Source of the DNA: Lachnospiraceae bacterium | GTDB taxonomy: Bacteria; Bacillota; Clostridia; Lachnospirales; Lachnospiraceae | Direction: 5' to 3' | NCBI GenBank assembly: GCA_021199235.1 | Contig: JAJQIL010000037.1 | Location: 1 to 64,000, forward strand | Length of the DNA stretch: 64,000 bases | In this document: positions 47,580 to 56,649 of the stretch, piece after piece | Layout: every line of letters starts with the position of its first letter | How positions within the stretch are numbered: the first letter of the stretch is position 1 | Program-made: the position numbers and the translations under genes | Notes under the pieces: model-generated | The model's database searches: none | What the model saw: only the letters and a program-made list of their open reading frames with translations | Told to the model about the DNA's origin: nothing

Positions 47580-48536
47580 TCACCTCCCTGATTTTTTGCC
47601 GGATGTATACTGGGCCTTGATACGCGGGTCAATCCATGCATAGACCAGATCCAGCAGCAGATAGACCAGTGCGGAAAACGTTGCAAAGAACAGCGTACAG
47701 CCGCGGATGATCGGGTAGTCGCGGTAGCTGATGCCATCAAGCAGGTAGAGTCCGACGCCCGGGATGGAAAACAGTCTCTCTACGATCGCAGAGCCGCATA
47801 CCACCAGAGCCAGGCTGCCGCCGAGCATCGTGATGACCGGCATCAGCGCGTTCGGCAGGATGTGCTTGCGGACGATCAGGTCTTCACTTTGCCCTTTCGC
47901 CCTCGCGGTAGTTACAAAGTCGGAATGAATGACCTCCAGCATACCGGAACGCATCAGTCTTGCCTGTCCGGCGATGCCGCCCATGACACCGGATACGATC
48001 GGAAGAATGTAATACTGCGGTCCGCCGATACCATAAGCCGGAAGCCAGTGAAGCTGAAGAGAAAACAGCAGTACAAACATCAGCGCTACCCACATATCCG
48101 GCAGGGATACCAGAACCATGCAGACACCCAGCACACCATAATCCTGCCAGTGTCCCTGATGCCGTGCCGCGAAGATTCCCAGCGGAATGCCGATCGCCAC
48201 TGTCAGGATCATCTGGCCGACGCCGATGATCGCCGTACGCGGCAGTCTCGAAAGGATGGTAGACATCACAGGCTCGTTGTAGGTCCAGGAAGTGCCCCAG
48301 TCCCACTTAATGAACGAGTTATAAAGGAAAGTCACAAGCTGCTGCAGGAAAGGCTTGTCTATTCCCAGCTTTGCCCGCAGAGCAGCCAGATCAGCGGCGC
48401 TCGCGTCGGAGCCGATCAGCTGTGCAGCCGGATCTCCCGGAGTGAAATAGGTCAGCAGGAAAATAATGATACCTGCACCGACCATAATAACGATCGACCA
48501 TAACAGTCTTTTTACAATGTATTTCCACATGTTCAT
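47580..48536 (-). CDS. Oligopeptide/nickel-type ABC transporter permease (OppB/DppB)
   Basis: MWKYIVKRLLWSIVIMVGAGIIIFLLTYFTPGDPA; FVTTARAKGQSEDLIVRKHILPNALMPVITMLG. Confidence 0.95.
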   Translation of the reverse strand: MNMWKYIVKRLLWSIVIMVGAGIIIFLLTYFTPGDPAAQLIGSDASAADLAALRAKLGIDKPFLQQLVTFLYNSFIKWDWGTSWTYNEPVMSTILSRLPRTAIIGVGQMILTVAIGIPLGIFAARHQGHWQDYGVLGVCMVLVSLPDMWVALMFVLLFSLQLHWLPAYGIGGPQYYILPIVSGVMGGIAGQARLMRSGMLEVIHSDFVTTARAKGQSEDLIVRKHILPNALMPVITMLGGSLALVVCGSAIVERLFSIPGVGLYLLDGISYRDYPIIRGCTLFFATFSALVYLLLDLVYAWIDPRIKAQYTSGKKSGR

Positions 48537-48548
48537 CCCTTCCTTTCG

Positions 48549-49217
48549 TCAGCTGATCTCGATACCGGCTTTGCCTGCCTGTTCGCTTTCCTCTGTCTCG
48601 TATTTCGTTCTTATCTCGACGAAGCGTATCATCCAGAGGAGGCCCGCCGCTGCCACGAGGATCACCGCGTTTTGAATATGACGGACATCCAGGGCCCGTT
48701 CATAAACCGCGTAAATCAGCTTCGCCGCCGCCGTAGCTGCCAGTGACACGCTGCCGGCCAGGGTTACCTGCGTCATGCGGATGTGGCTGCCCTTGTATTC
48801 GCTGTAAACCATTTTTCTTCCGGCAAGCAGACCGCAGACATAGATATACGCCAGCCACAGAAACAGGAAGATGTCCACAGACTGGAGCACCGACACTGCC
48901 GTCGCGTAATTCGCGGCCAGCTGTCCGGTAAAGCAGGATGCATAATACAGGTAAACGGCTCCTGCAAGCAGGATGGCGTACAGAACTCGTTTTCCTATAT
49001 AGTCCGCCGTCTTTTCCTGATCCAGGTAATAGCATCCCGCGTAAAACCGTTCCACTTTTTTATGCTTTCCGTTCTGATCAGCGGTCGTATTTTCACGGTA
49101 GCCTTCAAAATAGCGGTGATAAAAGCCACTGTGCCAGGTACGGGCAGGCTGATCCTCATTCCAGGTGCGGTACATCAGCCTGTCAATTCTCCGGATAATC
49201 TGATCCTTCAGTTTCAT
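48549..49217 (-). CDS. Membrane protein of unknown function
   Basis: Several hydrophobic helices (VLYAILLAGAVYLYYASCF, IFLFLWLAYIYVCGLL, NAVILVAAAGLLWMIRF); same operon orientation. Confidence 0.65.
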   Translation of the reverse strand: MKLKDQIIRRIDRLMYRTWNEDQPARTWHSGFYHRYFEGYRENTTADQNGKHKKVERFYAGCYYLDQEKTADYIGKRVLYAILLAGAVYLYYASCFTGQLAANYATAVSVLQSVDIFLFLWLAYIYVCGLLAGRKMVYSEYKGSHIRMTQVTLAGSVSLAATAAAKLIYAVYERALDVRHIQNAVILVAAAGLLWMIRFVEIRTKYETEESEQAGKAGIEIS

Positions 49218-49221
49218 ATGA

Positions 49222-50547
49222 TCACTCCTGTCCGCTTTCCCTGCGACTGGTAAAAAGCCAGTCCCTGACCGCCTCAATGCCGTAGGCTACCGGCCAGGTA
49301 CATACATGATTCGTCGCCGGGGTCACTTCCTTTTCCGGCGGTACTACCGAGCTGCCCTCAAATACGGTGTAACGGATCCGGTACGAATCCGATGCCGCCT
49401 TTGCCGCCGCTTCGTTGAGCAGCTGCGGATCCATTTTCGCGTCCCAGCGGTATCTGCCGATCAGGGCACCTTTTTCTTCGAAAGCAGAGGTGATGGCGTT
49501 CATACCGGGCAGAGCCTTTTTGTCGCCCTCCGATACCAGGATCCAGATATTCTGATTCCAGAGAACGCTGCTGCGCTCAGGATCCCACTGTCCCGCCACC
49601 AGCAGGAATCCCGCGAAGAATTCCGGATAGCGGATCCCCAGCTCCAGGGAAGCCATGCAGCCCTGTGACTGACCGGTTGTGTAAATGCGGTCCATGTCGA
49701 TGCTGTACTGTTCGGCGAGCAGATCAATCATGCGCTTAATCGTCTCAATCTCCGGATGAGCCACAAAGTCGTCATCTGTCAGTCGGATCCCCCTGGGAAT
49801 CTGTGGACAGAGGACAAAGCAGGGATGTTTTTTCTGTTCTTCAGGCGAAGCCCAGATCAGGCCGCCGTTCCCCTGCGCAAGTGCCAGCATCGGATTGTCT
49901 CCGCAGGGCCCCGCGTCATGAATGAACAGCACCAGCGGATACTTTTTCGCCGGGTCATACCCTTCGGGCACAAACAGGCTGAATTTCAGTGCTCCGAGCT
50001 TCATCTGACGGAAATCATCCGCTACCGGACAGAGCTTTTTGTTGGAAATGCGGAAGATGTCACTGCCTTTGCAAAGTTCGCCATTCACACCGAAGATATC
50101 GTCTTTCTGTTTCACAGAAACCTCTACCGGCCGCAGCTCCGCCGCCGAGCCTGCCGGGCCTCCCGGACCTCCCGGTCCTCCCGGACCTTCTGGTCCACCC
50201 GGACCTCCCGGACCGCCGGGACCTTTCGGACCATCCTTTGGCGGACCGCCCGGACCTGGTCCTTTTAAGCCGCCCGGTCCTTTGTCAATCTGCACACTGG
50301 CCGTCTCATCCTTCTCACTCAGCTGCAGCACCACATAGTTTCCGGAGCGGGCCGGCTCCTTTCCGCACGCATCTGCGCTGACATACGCGTTCAGAATCGT
50401 GCGCTGATCCGCCTCGAACCCCTCCGGGCTGACCTGACTGCCGACGACCTCGAAATCATATTCCAGAATTGCTCTGGAAATCACCATTCCGTCCGGCCGG
50501 TTGGATGTCATTGCCGTGATGTTTCTGATCGTTCCGTTTTTACCCAT
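49222..50547 (-). CDS. PHB-depolymerase-like esterase with short collagen-like insert, no obvious signal peptide
   Basis: GPGGPGGPGGPEGPGGPGGPGGPAGS; TTGQSQGCMASLELGIRYPEFFAGFLLVAGQW; NHVCTWPVAYGIEAVRDWLF. Confidence 0.82.
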   Translation of the reverse strand: MGKNGTIRNITAMTSNRPDGMVISRAILEYDFEVVGSQVSPEGFEADQRTILNAYVSADACGKEPARSGNYVVLQLSEKDETASVQIDKGPGGLKGPGPGGPPKDGPKGPGGPGGPGGPEGPGGPGGPGGPAGSAAELRPVEVSVKQKDDIFGVNGELCKGSDIFRISNKKLCPVADDFRQMKLGALKFSLFVPEGYDPAKKYPLVLFIHDAGPCGDNPMLALAQGNGGLIWASPEEQKKHPCFVLCPQIPRGIRLTDDDFVAHPEIETIKRMIDLLAEQYSIDMDRIYTTGQSQGCMASLELGIRYPEFFAGFLLVAGQWDPERSSVLWNQNIWILVSEGDKKALPGMNAITSAFEEKGALIGRYRWDAKMDPQLLNEAAAKAASDSYRIRYTVFEGSSVVPPEKEVTPATNHVCTWPVAYGIEAVRDWLFTSRRESGQE

Positions 50548-50732
50548 CCTTTCGCCTCCGTCTCCTTTTATCGTTCTTTTCGTCTATATTAGCTCTGGGC
50601 TTCGTTTCATCCAAACGTCCCACTGTCTCAATATACTCATGCCTGTATGACTTAATAAGCTCTGTCTGTTTTTTATCCTTTACAGATCCTTCAAAGCGTT
50701 CCTGTCTGCGTGCGTCCATGTCTGCATGGAGT

Positions 50733-52217
50733 TCATTTCAGTTCATATCCTTCCAGCGAAGTCAGCAGGCCGGGATGCTCCTCCGTAATCTTCAGTGCCA
50801 GTCTTTCCGCATCCGTTTCCACCAGATCCGTCATCTGATAGCCTTCGTCGCCAAAACGCATGGCCAGCGGCGTCTCCGCAGTATAGGCTTCCCAGCGACA
50901 AATACCTTCTCCGGGCAAATCTCCGGCAGCATCTCTGTTTGGATCGCCTGTCTTCGCAAAATTCGTCCAGTAGGTCTGCATTGCCTCGGAGAGTTCCGCA
51001 TCCAGCGCCTGAAATTTATTGCTGCGGCTTTCGAGCGTTCCAAACACATAGACAATCTCGGAAGAATGCGGAGTCCCTGCACCATACGCCGGAGCTCTTC
51101 CATGTGTCGGACCGCCTTCCTTTTTCGGCTGTGTCCGGTCCATATAATACGTATAGATCGGCGTACGTCCCTCTTTCACACAAAGCCCTGCCCAGGCCTG
51201 ACTCGCCGCATAGGAAAATCCCCGGAAGTACCGGTCATTTGGAAACTGCCGCATGACCTTTCCGGAGAACATCCAGGCATCCCCGGCCACGGTCCCGCAG
51301 ATAATCGGGATATCGGGATACTCGCCTTTTGCGATCAGTTTTCCCGGTACCTCTATCAGGGAAATGCCATCCAGGAACGGCTGGAAATACCCGACTTCAA
51401 AGCCTTCCGCCGTTTCCTTTGCCGCCTGCGCCATCTTCTCTGAAATCTCTGCCGCATCGCGCGTCAGCATATCCTCAAGCGTCCATCCGAGATGCTGCAT
51501 CGCCCGCTCGCAGACTGTCATAAACTCTTCCTTCGGCCGGATCGGATCCGCTTCATTCAGGCCGCCTCCGGATTCAATAATTGCCCTGGAAAACATCCCT
51601 TTTGCAAGCGGGGACGTCATCAGCATTCTCGTTGACATCCCGCCGGCGGACTGTCCAAATACCAGGATGCGCTCCGGATCGCCTCCGAATGCGCTGATAT
51701 TTTCGCGAACCCAGGAAAGCGCCGCAATCTGATCGAGAATACCGGCATTTACCACCTGCCCGTTTCGCTTCTCCAGCTCCTTTGTAGCAAAAAAACCAAA
51801 CACCCCGCAACGGTAATTGATGGTAACGACCACCACATCTTTCCGGGTCAGGCTCTCGCCATACATCTCCGGATCTGAGGATCTGCCGCCGCCAAAGCCG
51901 CCTCCGTAAATCCAGAACATGACCGGAAGCTTTTCCTCCGCCGTTTTCGCCGGTGTATACACATTCAGGTACAGGCAGTCCTCCGAGATCGGAAACTCTT
52001 CCCCTTTTCGATCCTGGATGCAGGCCGGGGAAAAAGAAAAGCATTCCCGCTCTCCTTCCCAGCTCTCTGCCTTCTGCGGAGCCTGATAGCGCAGCTCTCC
52101 AACCGGCGGCTTTGCGAACGGAATCCCGAGGAACATGGTACATTCTGTCTGTTTTCCCGGCATTCCGACCACAATTCCATTCGTTGTCACCGCTTTTGTT
52201 ATTGTCATTTCGTACAT
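50733..52217 (-). CDS. Type-B carboxylesterase/lipase family protein
   Basis: FLGIPFAKPPVGELRYQAPQ; EDCLYLNVYTP; ILVFGQSAGGMSTRMLM. Confidence 0.95.
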   Translation of the reverse strand: MYEMTITKAVTTNGIVVGMPGKQTECTMFLGIPFAKPPVGELRYQAPQKAESWEGERECFSFSPACIQDRKGEEFPISEDCLYLNVYTPAKTAEEKLPVMFWIYGGGFGGGRSSDPEMYGESLTRKDVVVVTINYRCGVFGFFATKELEKRNGQVVNAGILDQIAALSWVRENISAFGGDPERILVFGQSAGGMSTRMLMTSPLAKGMFSRAIIESGGGLNEADPIRPKEEFMTVCERAMQHLGWTLEDMLTRDAAEISEKMAQAAKETAEGFEVGYFQPFLDGISLIEVPGKLIAKGEYPDIPIICGTVAGDAWMFSGKVMRQFPNDRYFRGFSYAASQAWAGLCVKEGRTPIYTYYMDRTQPKKEGGPTHGRAPAYGAGTPHSSEIVYVFGTLESRSNKFQALDAELSEAMQTYWTNFAKTGDPNRDAAGDLPGEGICRWEAYTAETPLAMRFGDEGYQMTDLVETDAERLALKITEEHPGLLTSLEGYELK

Positions 52218-52484
52218 CTCCTAAACCATTCGTTCTTTTATCTTGGTCATATTATACAAAAGCCGGTCTTCCTTTTCAATTCGTTATGTCTTAGCTTCAT
52301 TCCGTTTTGGAATCCATTCGGACATTCTTTTTGACATCGTTTCCATCATCTGCTATACTACCAGCTATAAAGAATATCATCCTTTGCAAAGGGTCGGAAC
52401 CGATACGGATTTTCTCTGAAGTCTGTTATCGAAGCTTTGCATTTTTGCACCATTCTCATGGTGCTCCGGAAGCGAGGTACCATT

Positions 52485-53345
52485 ATGGAATTAAATTATA
52501 TCAACGAATTTGTCGTCCTGGCACGCGTACTGCATTTTCAGGAAGCGGCGGATCTTCTTTTTATCAGCCAGTCCTCTCTCTCAAAGCACATCAAGTCGAT
52601 TGAAACGGACCTGGGAGAGGATCTGTTCATCCGCTCCAAAAAGGGAGCTGTCCTGTCTGATTTCGGAAAAGCATGGCTTCCCTATGCAGAGCAGATGGTC
52701 AGCGTCCAGAAGGAATACACGCAGAACCTGCTTGACCGGGAATCCGATGCGCCGGAGGTCAACATCGGATATATTCCTCTTGTGACCCTCTACAATTTTA
52801 TTCCTTTCTTTAAGGATTACAAAAAGCAGCATCCACACTGCCAGTATTCGTTTCTGCAGGGCGGCGACCGGGAACTGCTCGACTGGCTGCAGCAGAAAAA
52901 GGTCGATTTTATTCTGACCGGGAATTATGATATCCCGGAGGATCTCTATCAGAAGCAGTTTTATACTTCTGATACCCTCTCTGTCGTAGTACCCGAGGCG
53001 CATCCTCTCGCCGGGAAAAAGACGGTCTCTCTGGATGACCTGAAAAATGAATCCCTGATTGAGTTCCGTCACATGAGTTCCCTGCGCGACAGCATCCGCA
53101 GGGCGGATCCGTCCTTTGATCTGCGCCCTTCCATCTCCGTAGACAAGGCCTCTGTTCTCTTTGACCTGATCCAGAAGGGGATGGGACTGTCAATCCTGAC
53201 GCACAATATGTCTTCCCATCTGGAGATGGAAGGAACTGTGATCCGTCCCATCACGCCGGATATTTTCTATGAGATTTACATGGTCTACCCGGTTCGGAAA
53301 ACGTCTCTGGTCGCCAGAGAATTTGCTGCCTTTCTCAAGGGGTAA
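52485..53345 (+). CDS. LysR-family transcriptional regulator
   Basis: MELNYINEFVVLARVLHFQEAADLLFISQSSLSKHIKSIETDLGEDLFIRSKKG; divergent from esterase/Opp block. Confidence 0.95.
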   Translation: MELNYINEFVVLARVLHFQEAADLLFISQSSLSKHIKSIETDLGEDLFIRSKKGAVLSDFGKAWLPYAEQMVSVQKEYTQNLLDRESDAPEVNIGYIPLVTLYNFIPFFKDYKKQHPHCQYSFLQGGDRELLDWLQQKKVDFILTGNYDIPEDLYQKQFYTSDTLSVVVPEAHPLAGKKTVSLDDLKNESLIEFRHMSSLRDSIRRADPSFDLRPSISVDKASVLFDLIQKGMGLSILTHNMSSHLEMEGTVIRPITPDIFYEIYMVYPVRKTSLVAREFAAFLKG

Positions 53346-53407
53346 GGAATCTCAGCTGTCCGCTCTGCCGGATCAGACCAGTCGCTGCTTACCGGCAGAG
53401 CAGGATT

Positions 53408-54253
53408 TTATTTTGTAATGTACGAGAAGCTGTCGCCGGACTGCACATATTTCATCGGCACTTCACAGCCAATGACATTTGGCAGATACTGAACCATGTA
53501 ACGCATGCCCAGCTCTTCCACATTGAAGTGTCCCATCTCCAGTATGGTTTTCGGTATCCCTGCCGCGCAGGAATCACGGACATAGGCACTCAATGTCCAG
53601 TCGATGATCTCAAACGGAATCAGCACGTCCGCCTGCTCCCGCCTTACTTTTTTCATCGTCTCATTATCCGGAATCTCTGTCTTGTTGCCAAACGGTCTGG
53701 CTCCCTGCACATGCTCACAGAAGAACACTCTGCGGACGATCGTGTCATGGCTTCCTACTACACGGATACCGGAAATATTCAGCTTCTTCATCAGGAAATC
53801 CGCCAGCTCCGGCACTGTTGTCTGCGGAATCTCATAGAGCAGCGGCTTTTTCGTATCCCCGACGACATATTCTTTCCAGCCAAGCTCATTCATAATTCCG
53901 TAGAAAATGCCGTCAATGTTCGCTCCGCCATGGCCCCCGTGGATGTGGTCATGATCCCGGTAGACAACGATCTGGTTCTCTTCCAGCAGTTTTCTCTTTT
54001 CCTCGTATACCGGATCGTCTTCCAGCCAGTCCGTCGTATCCTCGTGGCTGTAAAAGAGCGGCTCGTGGCAGATGATCAGGTTGGCATTTTCCTGCACCGC
54101 TTTCCGGATCACTTCGATCGACGCAAAACAGGTGAGGATGATTCCGCTGCACTCGGCGTCCGCGTTCCCGATCTTTACAACATCGCAGGTATGCGGGTGC
54201 TCCAGCGGCGGGTGAAACGCTTCCAGCTTCTGAATAATTTCTCTTATTTTCAT
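53408..54253 (-). CDS. Nif3-like dinuclear metal center protein
   Basis: ANLIICHEPLFYSHEDTTDWLED; VYRDHDHIHGG; EMGHFNVEELGMRYM. Confidence 0.85.
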   Translation of the reverse strand: MKIREIIQKLEAFHPPLEHPHTCDVVKIGNADAECSGIILTCFASIEVIRKAVQENANLIICHEPLFYSHEDTTDWLEDDPVYEEKRKLLEENQIVVYRDHDHIHGGHGGANIDGIFYGIMNELGWKEYVVGDTKKPLLYEIPQTTVPELADFLMKKLNISGIRVVGSHDTIVRRVFFCEHVQGARPFGNKTEIPDNETMKKVRREQADVLIPFEIIDWTLSAYVRDSCAAGIPKTILEMGHFNVEELGMRYMVQYLPNVIGCEVPMKYVQSGDSFSYITK

Positions 54254-54340
54254 GGGGTCTCCTTCTATCGTTTCTCATGCAAATTTCTTGTGTGGATTTC
54301 CTGAACAGTAAATGACAGACAGCCTGAAATCTCATCCATT

Positions 54341-54643
54341 TCAGGGCAGTTTTCCCTTTGTCAGTTCCTTAATCACACCCGGCTCTGTGACAATCATGCG
54401 GTTCATTGGAGAGGACGTCGCTCCGCGGAAAGCTGTGATCGGGTAGCCGTAGGTGTCATTCGACATCCCTATGGCACGTCCGCGGCAGTTCAGATAGCAC
54501 TGTCCGCAGCTCTGGCAGTTTTCCGGATAGGCCAGCACGGATTTGCGCGCCTTCTCATCGAAGTAGAAAACATCCATCGGACAAATCTCTACACAGTTTT
54601 TGCATCCGATGCAGCGATTCAGATCAATTCTCACTACGCTCAT
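54341..54643 (-). CDS. 4Fe-4S ferredoxin (AprB-like small subunit)
   Basis: CIGCKNCVEICPMDVFYFDEKARKSVLAYPENCQSCGQCYLNCRGRAIGM; overlaps start region of flavoprotein gene. Confidence 0.9.
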   Translation of the reverse strand: MSVVRIDLNRCIGCKNCVEICPMDVFYFDEKARKSVLAYPENCQSCGQCYLNCRGRAIGMSNDTYGYPITAFRGATSSPMNRMIVTEPGVIKELTKGKLP

Positions 54644-56586
54644 TTTTGCTCCCCCTTTCCTTTCCGGCCTCTTTCTGGCAGCTGAAAGCCCATTTTTTCC
54701 GGCTCTCCGGGGAAATAAAATACATAGCGGAACTGATAAGCTTCCTCTCTGTCGCCAGCCCAGGCGTCCGGAACCGGCACCTTATCAAACGTACTCTCTC
54801 CGTTTTCTGCCTTTCTCTGAGTGATATAGCATAAAAAGTTCTCATCATCCCGGAACGGATAATCCTCGCGGTAGGTCGACCCGCGGCTCTCCTTTCGTTC
54901 CAGACCGGCGCGGAGCTTTAATTCCGCGGAGAGTACCTTGTGTTTCATTTCCAGGCAAAGACGCAGGTCGTGACTGGTAGCGGCCTGCAGCTTCGGTACC
55001 ACATGATCACGCATATATTCCACCTGCACCAGCGCTGCCTTCAGGGTTTCCTCGCTTTTTACCACCGTAATCCAGTAAGGCGCCATGATGGAATGCAGCA
55101 CGTCGCGCGCCCAGTTCGGGTCAAAACCATTTTCACGGCTCAGCGGGGCAAGGATTTCTTCTTTTTTCCGCTGAATTTCTTCCTCCGGCAGCGATGCAAA
55201 GCTTTCACCGGCTGCATAAGAGGCTGCCGCGCGGCCCGCATGGTCGCCATCAATGGAAGTAAAGCAGGAGGTAAAACCAACGCCGCACGGGTAAGCGGAA
55301 CCCGACGGAGATGTCGCATGGATTCCGTCTCCGGCCACATAGAGTCCGGCAATCTCTGTTTTTCCGTCTGTCTCTCCAAGTCCGCAGAACACGCCTGATG
55401 TAAGATGGCAGCACATACCGGTCGCCGCTCCCGCCAGCGTACTTGCCGCTACCGGCGTACTCATTTTTCCGGAACGTATCTCTTCCGGATCCGTCTCATA
55501 GACCTTCGAACCGCCGCGGCGGGTATAATTGGCTGTCGCCACGTTCTGAATCTCACTTCCATTTGCAAGCGGCACGCCATTTACCGAGTTCTGTACCCGC
55601 TTCATGACCATCGCGTACCCTTTCGCCGACGCGTATCCTGCAGCATTCTCCAGATCTACGTCGCCGCCGCACAGCCAGATGTTTTCCAGATACTGCCAGT
55701 GGTTATCCAGAAATACGTTGCCCGGCGCCTGGCTGGAGGTCGTGTGGAAATCCTCGAATTCCTTTCCCGTAATCGGAAGTCCCATCTCCCAGGCCATGTA
55801 TTCTCCGTCAAAGGTATCGCCGCCGACCGGATACCCCGTCGGCTTATAGCTTCCGCCTCCGGTCGCCATGACCACCGCTTTCGCACTCACAGTAATGACC
55901 TGTCCGCTCGGAACATGGAACGCGATCACCCCGCAGATTTTTTTTGCAGCTTCCGCCGCCTGGTTCTCTGTTTCCATTTCCGGCTCTGCGGCCCCGGCAA
56001 TCAGATCTGTCACCATCGTGTGCTCCAGATACGGAATCTCATAACGATTCAATACCTCAATCCATTTTTTATGACGGTCAAATTTGTCATACATCTCCCG
56101 GTATCCGACAAAATCTTCCCGCTCGTAAAAATCGCCGGCCTCCGCAGCCTTCGGATACTGGGCAAGAATCCCCCAGTCTGTCAGGCGCTCATAGATGCCT
56201 TTGGATTCCTTCAGCCAGCACTCATACCAGCTCAGATTACACAGATAGTCGCCGCCGCGTTTCATCGCTTCCTTAAAGGTTTCCTCATCATCTCCGCGCT
56301 CCGGGTCGAACCAGCGAAAGCTTGACGGCCAGGGAGAGAGTCCGGAATAGCCGGGTCTTCCCTTATCAATCACGAGGACATTCTGTCCTGCCTCTTTTGC
56401 AGAAACGGCTGCATTCAGCCCCGCGAACCCGCAGCCGATCACCACAACATCCGCCTGATAAGCCTCTTCATAAGGACATGTTACCTTTTCCGGTCTCGGC
56501 AGCTCCATCGTACGGGGCGTACGTGGCGTTTTGTTATTATCTTTCATGCTGTTCACTTCCTTATTCTCCATCCTTAAAATGTACAC
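54640..56586 (-). CDS. FAD-dependent oxidoreductase (fumarate reductase/AprA-like flavoprotein)
   Basis: ADVVVIGCGFAGLNAAVSAKEAGQNVLVIDKG; VVMATGGGSYKPTGYPVGGDTFDGEYMAWEMG; LYVAGDGIHATSPSGSAYPCGVGF. Confidence 0.9.
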   Translation of the reverse strand: MYILRMENKEVNSMKDNNKTPRTPRTMELPRPEKVTCPYEEAYQADVVVIGCGFAGLNAAVSAKEAGQNVLVIDKGRPGYSGLSPWPSSFRWFDPERGDDEETFKEAMKRGGDYLCNLSWYECWLKESKGIYERLTDWGILAQYPKAAEAGDFYEREDFVGYREMYDKFDRHKKWIEVLNRYEIPYLEHTMVTDLIAGAAEPEMETENQAAEAAKKICGVIAFHVPSGQVITVSAKAVVMATGGGSYKPTGYPVGGDTFDGEYMAWEMGLPITGKEFEDFHTTSSQAPGNVFLDNHWQYLENIWLCGGDVDLENAAGYASAKGYAMVMKRVQNSVNGVPLANGSEIQNVATANYTRRGGSKVYETDPEEIRSGKMSTPVAASTLAGAATGMCCHLTSGVFCGLGETDGKTEIAGLYVAGDGIHATSPSGSAYPCGVGFTSCFTSIDGDHAGRAAASYAAGESFASLPEEEIQRKKEEILAPLSRENGFDPNWARDVLHSIMAPYWITVVKSEETLKAALVQVEYMRDHVVPKLQAATSHDLRLCLEMKHKVLSAELKLRAGLERKESRGSTYREDYPFRDDENFLCYITQRKAENGESTFDKVPVPDAWAGDREEAYQFRYVFYFPGEPEKMGFQLPERGRKGKGEQK

Positions 56587-56649
56587 ACGATCATCCAGGC
56601 CATGTGCGTTTCCGCTTTTTCGGATGCCGCACAGACTCGATTCCGCTTT

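Noticed and set aside
50039-50338. Plus-strand GPP-rich ORF opposite the second collagen-like esterase
   Set aside because: Same antisense repeat artefact.
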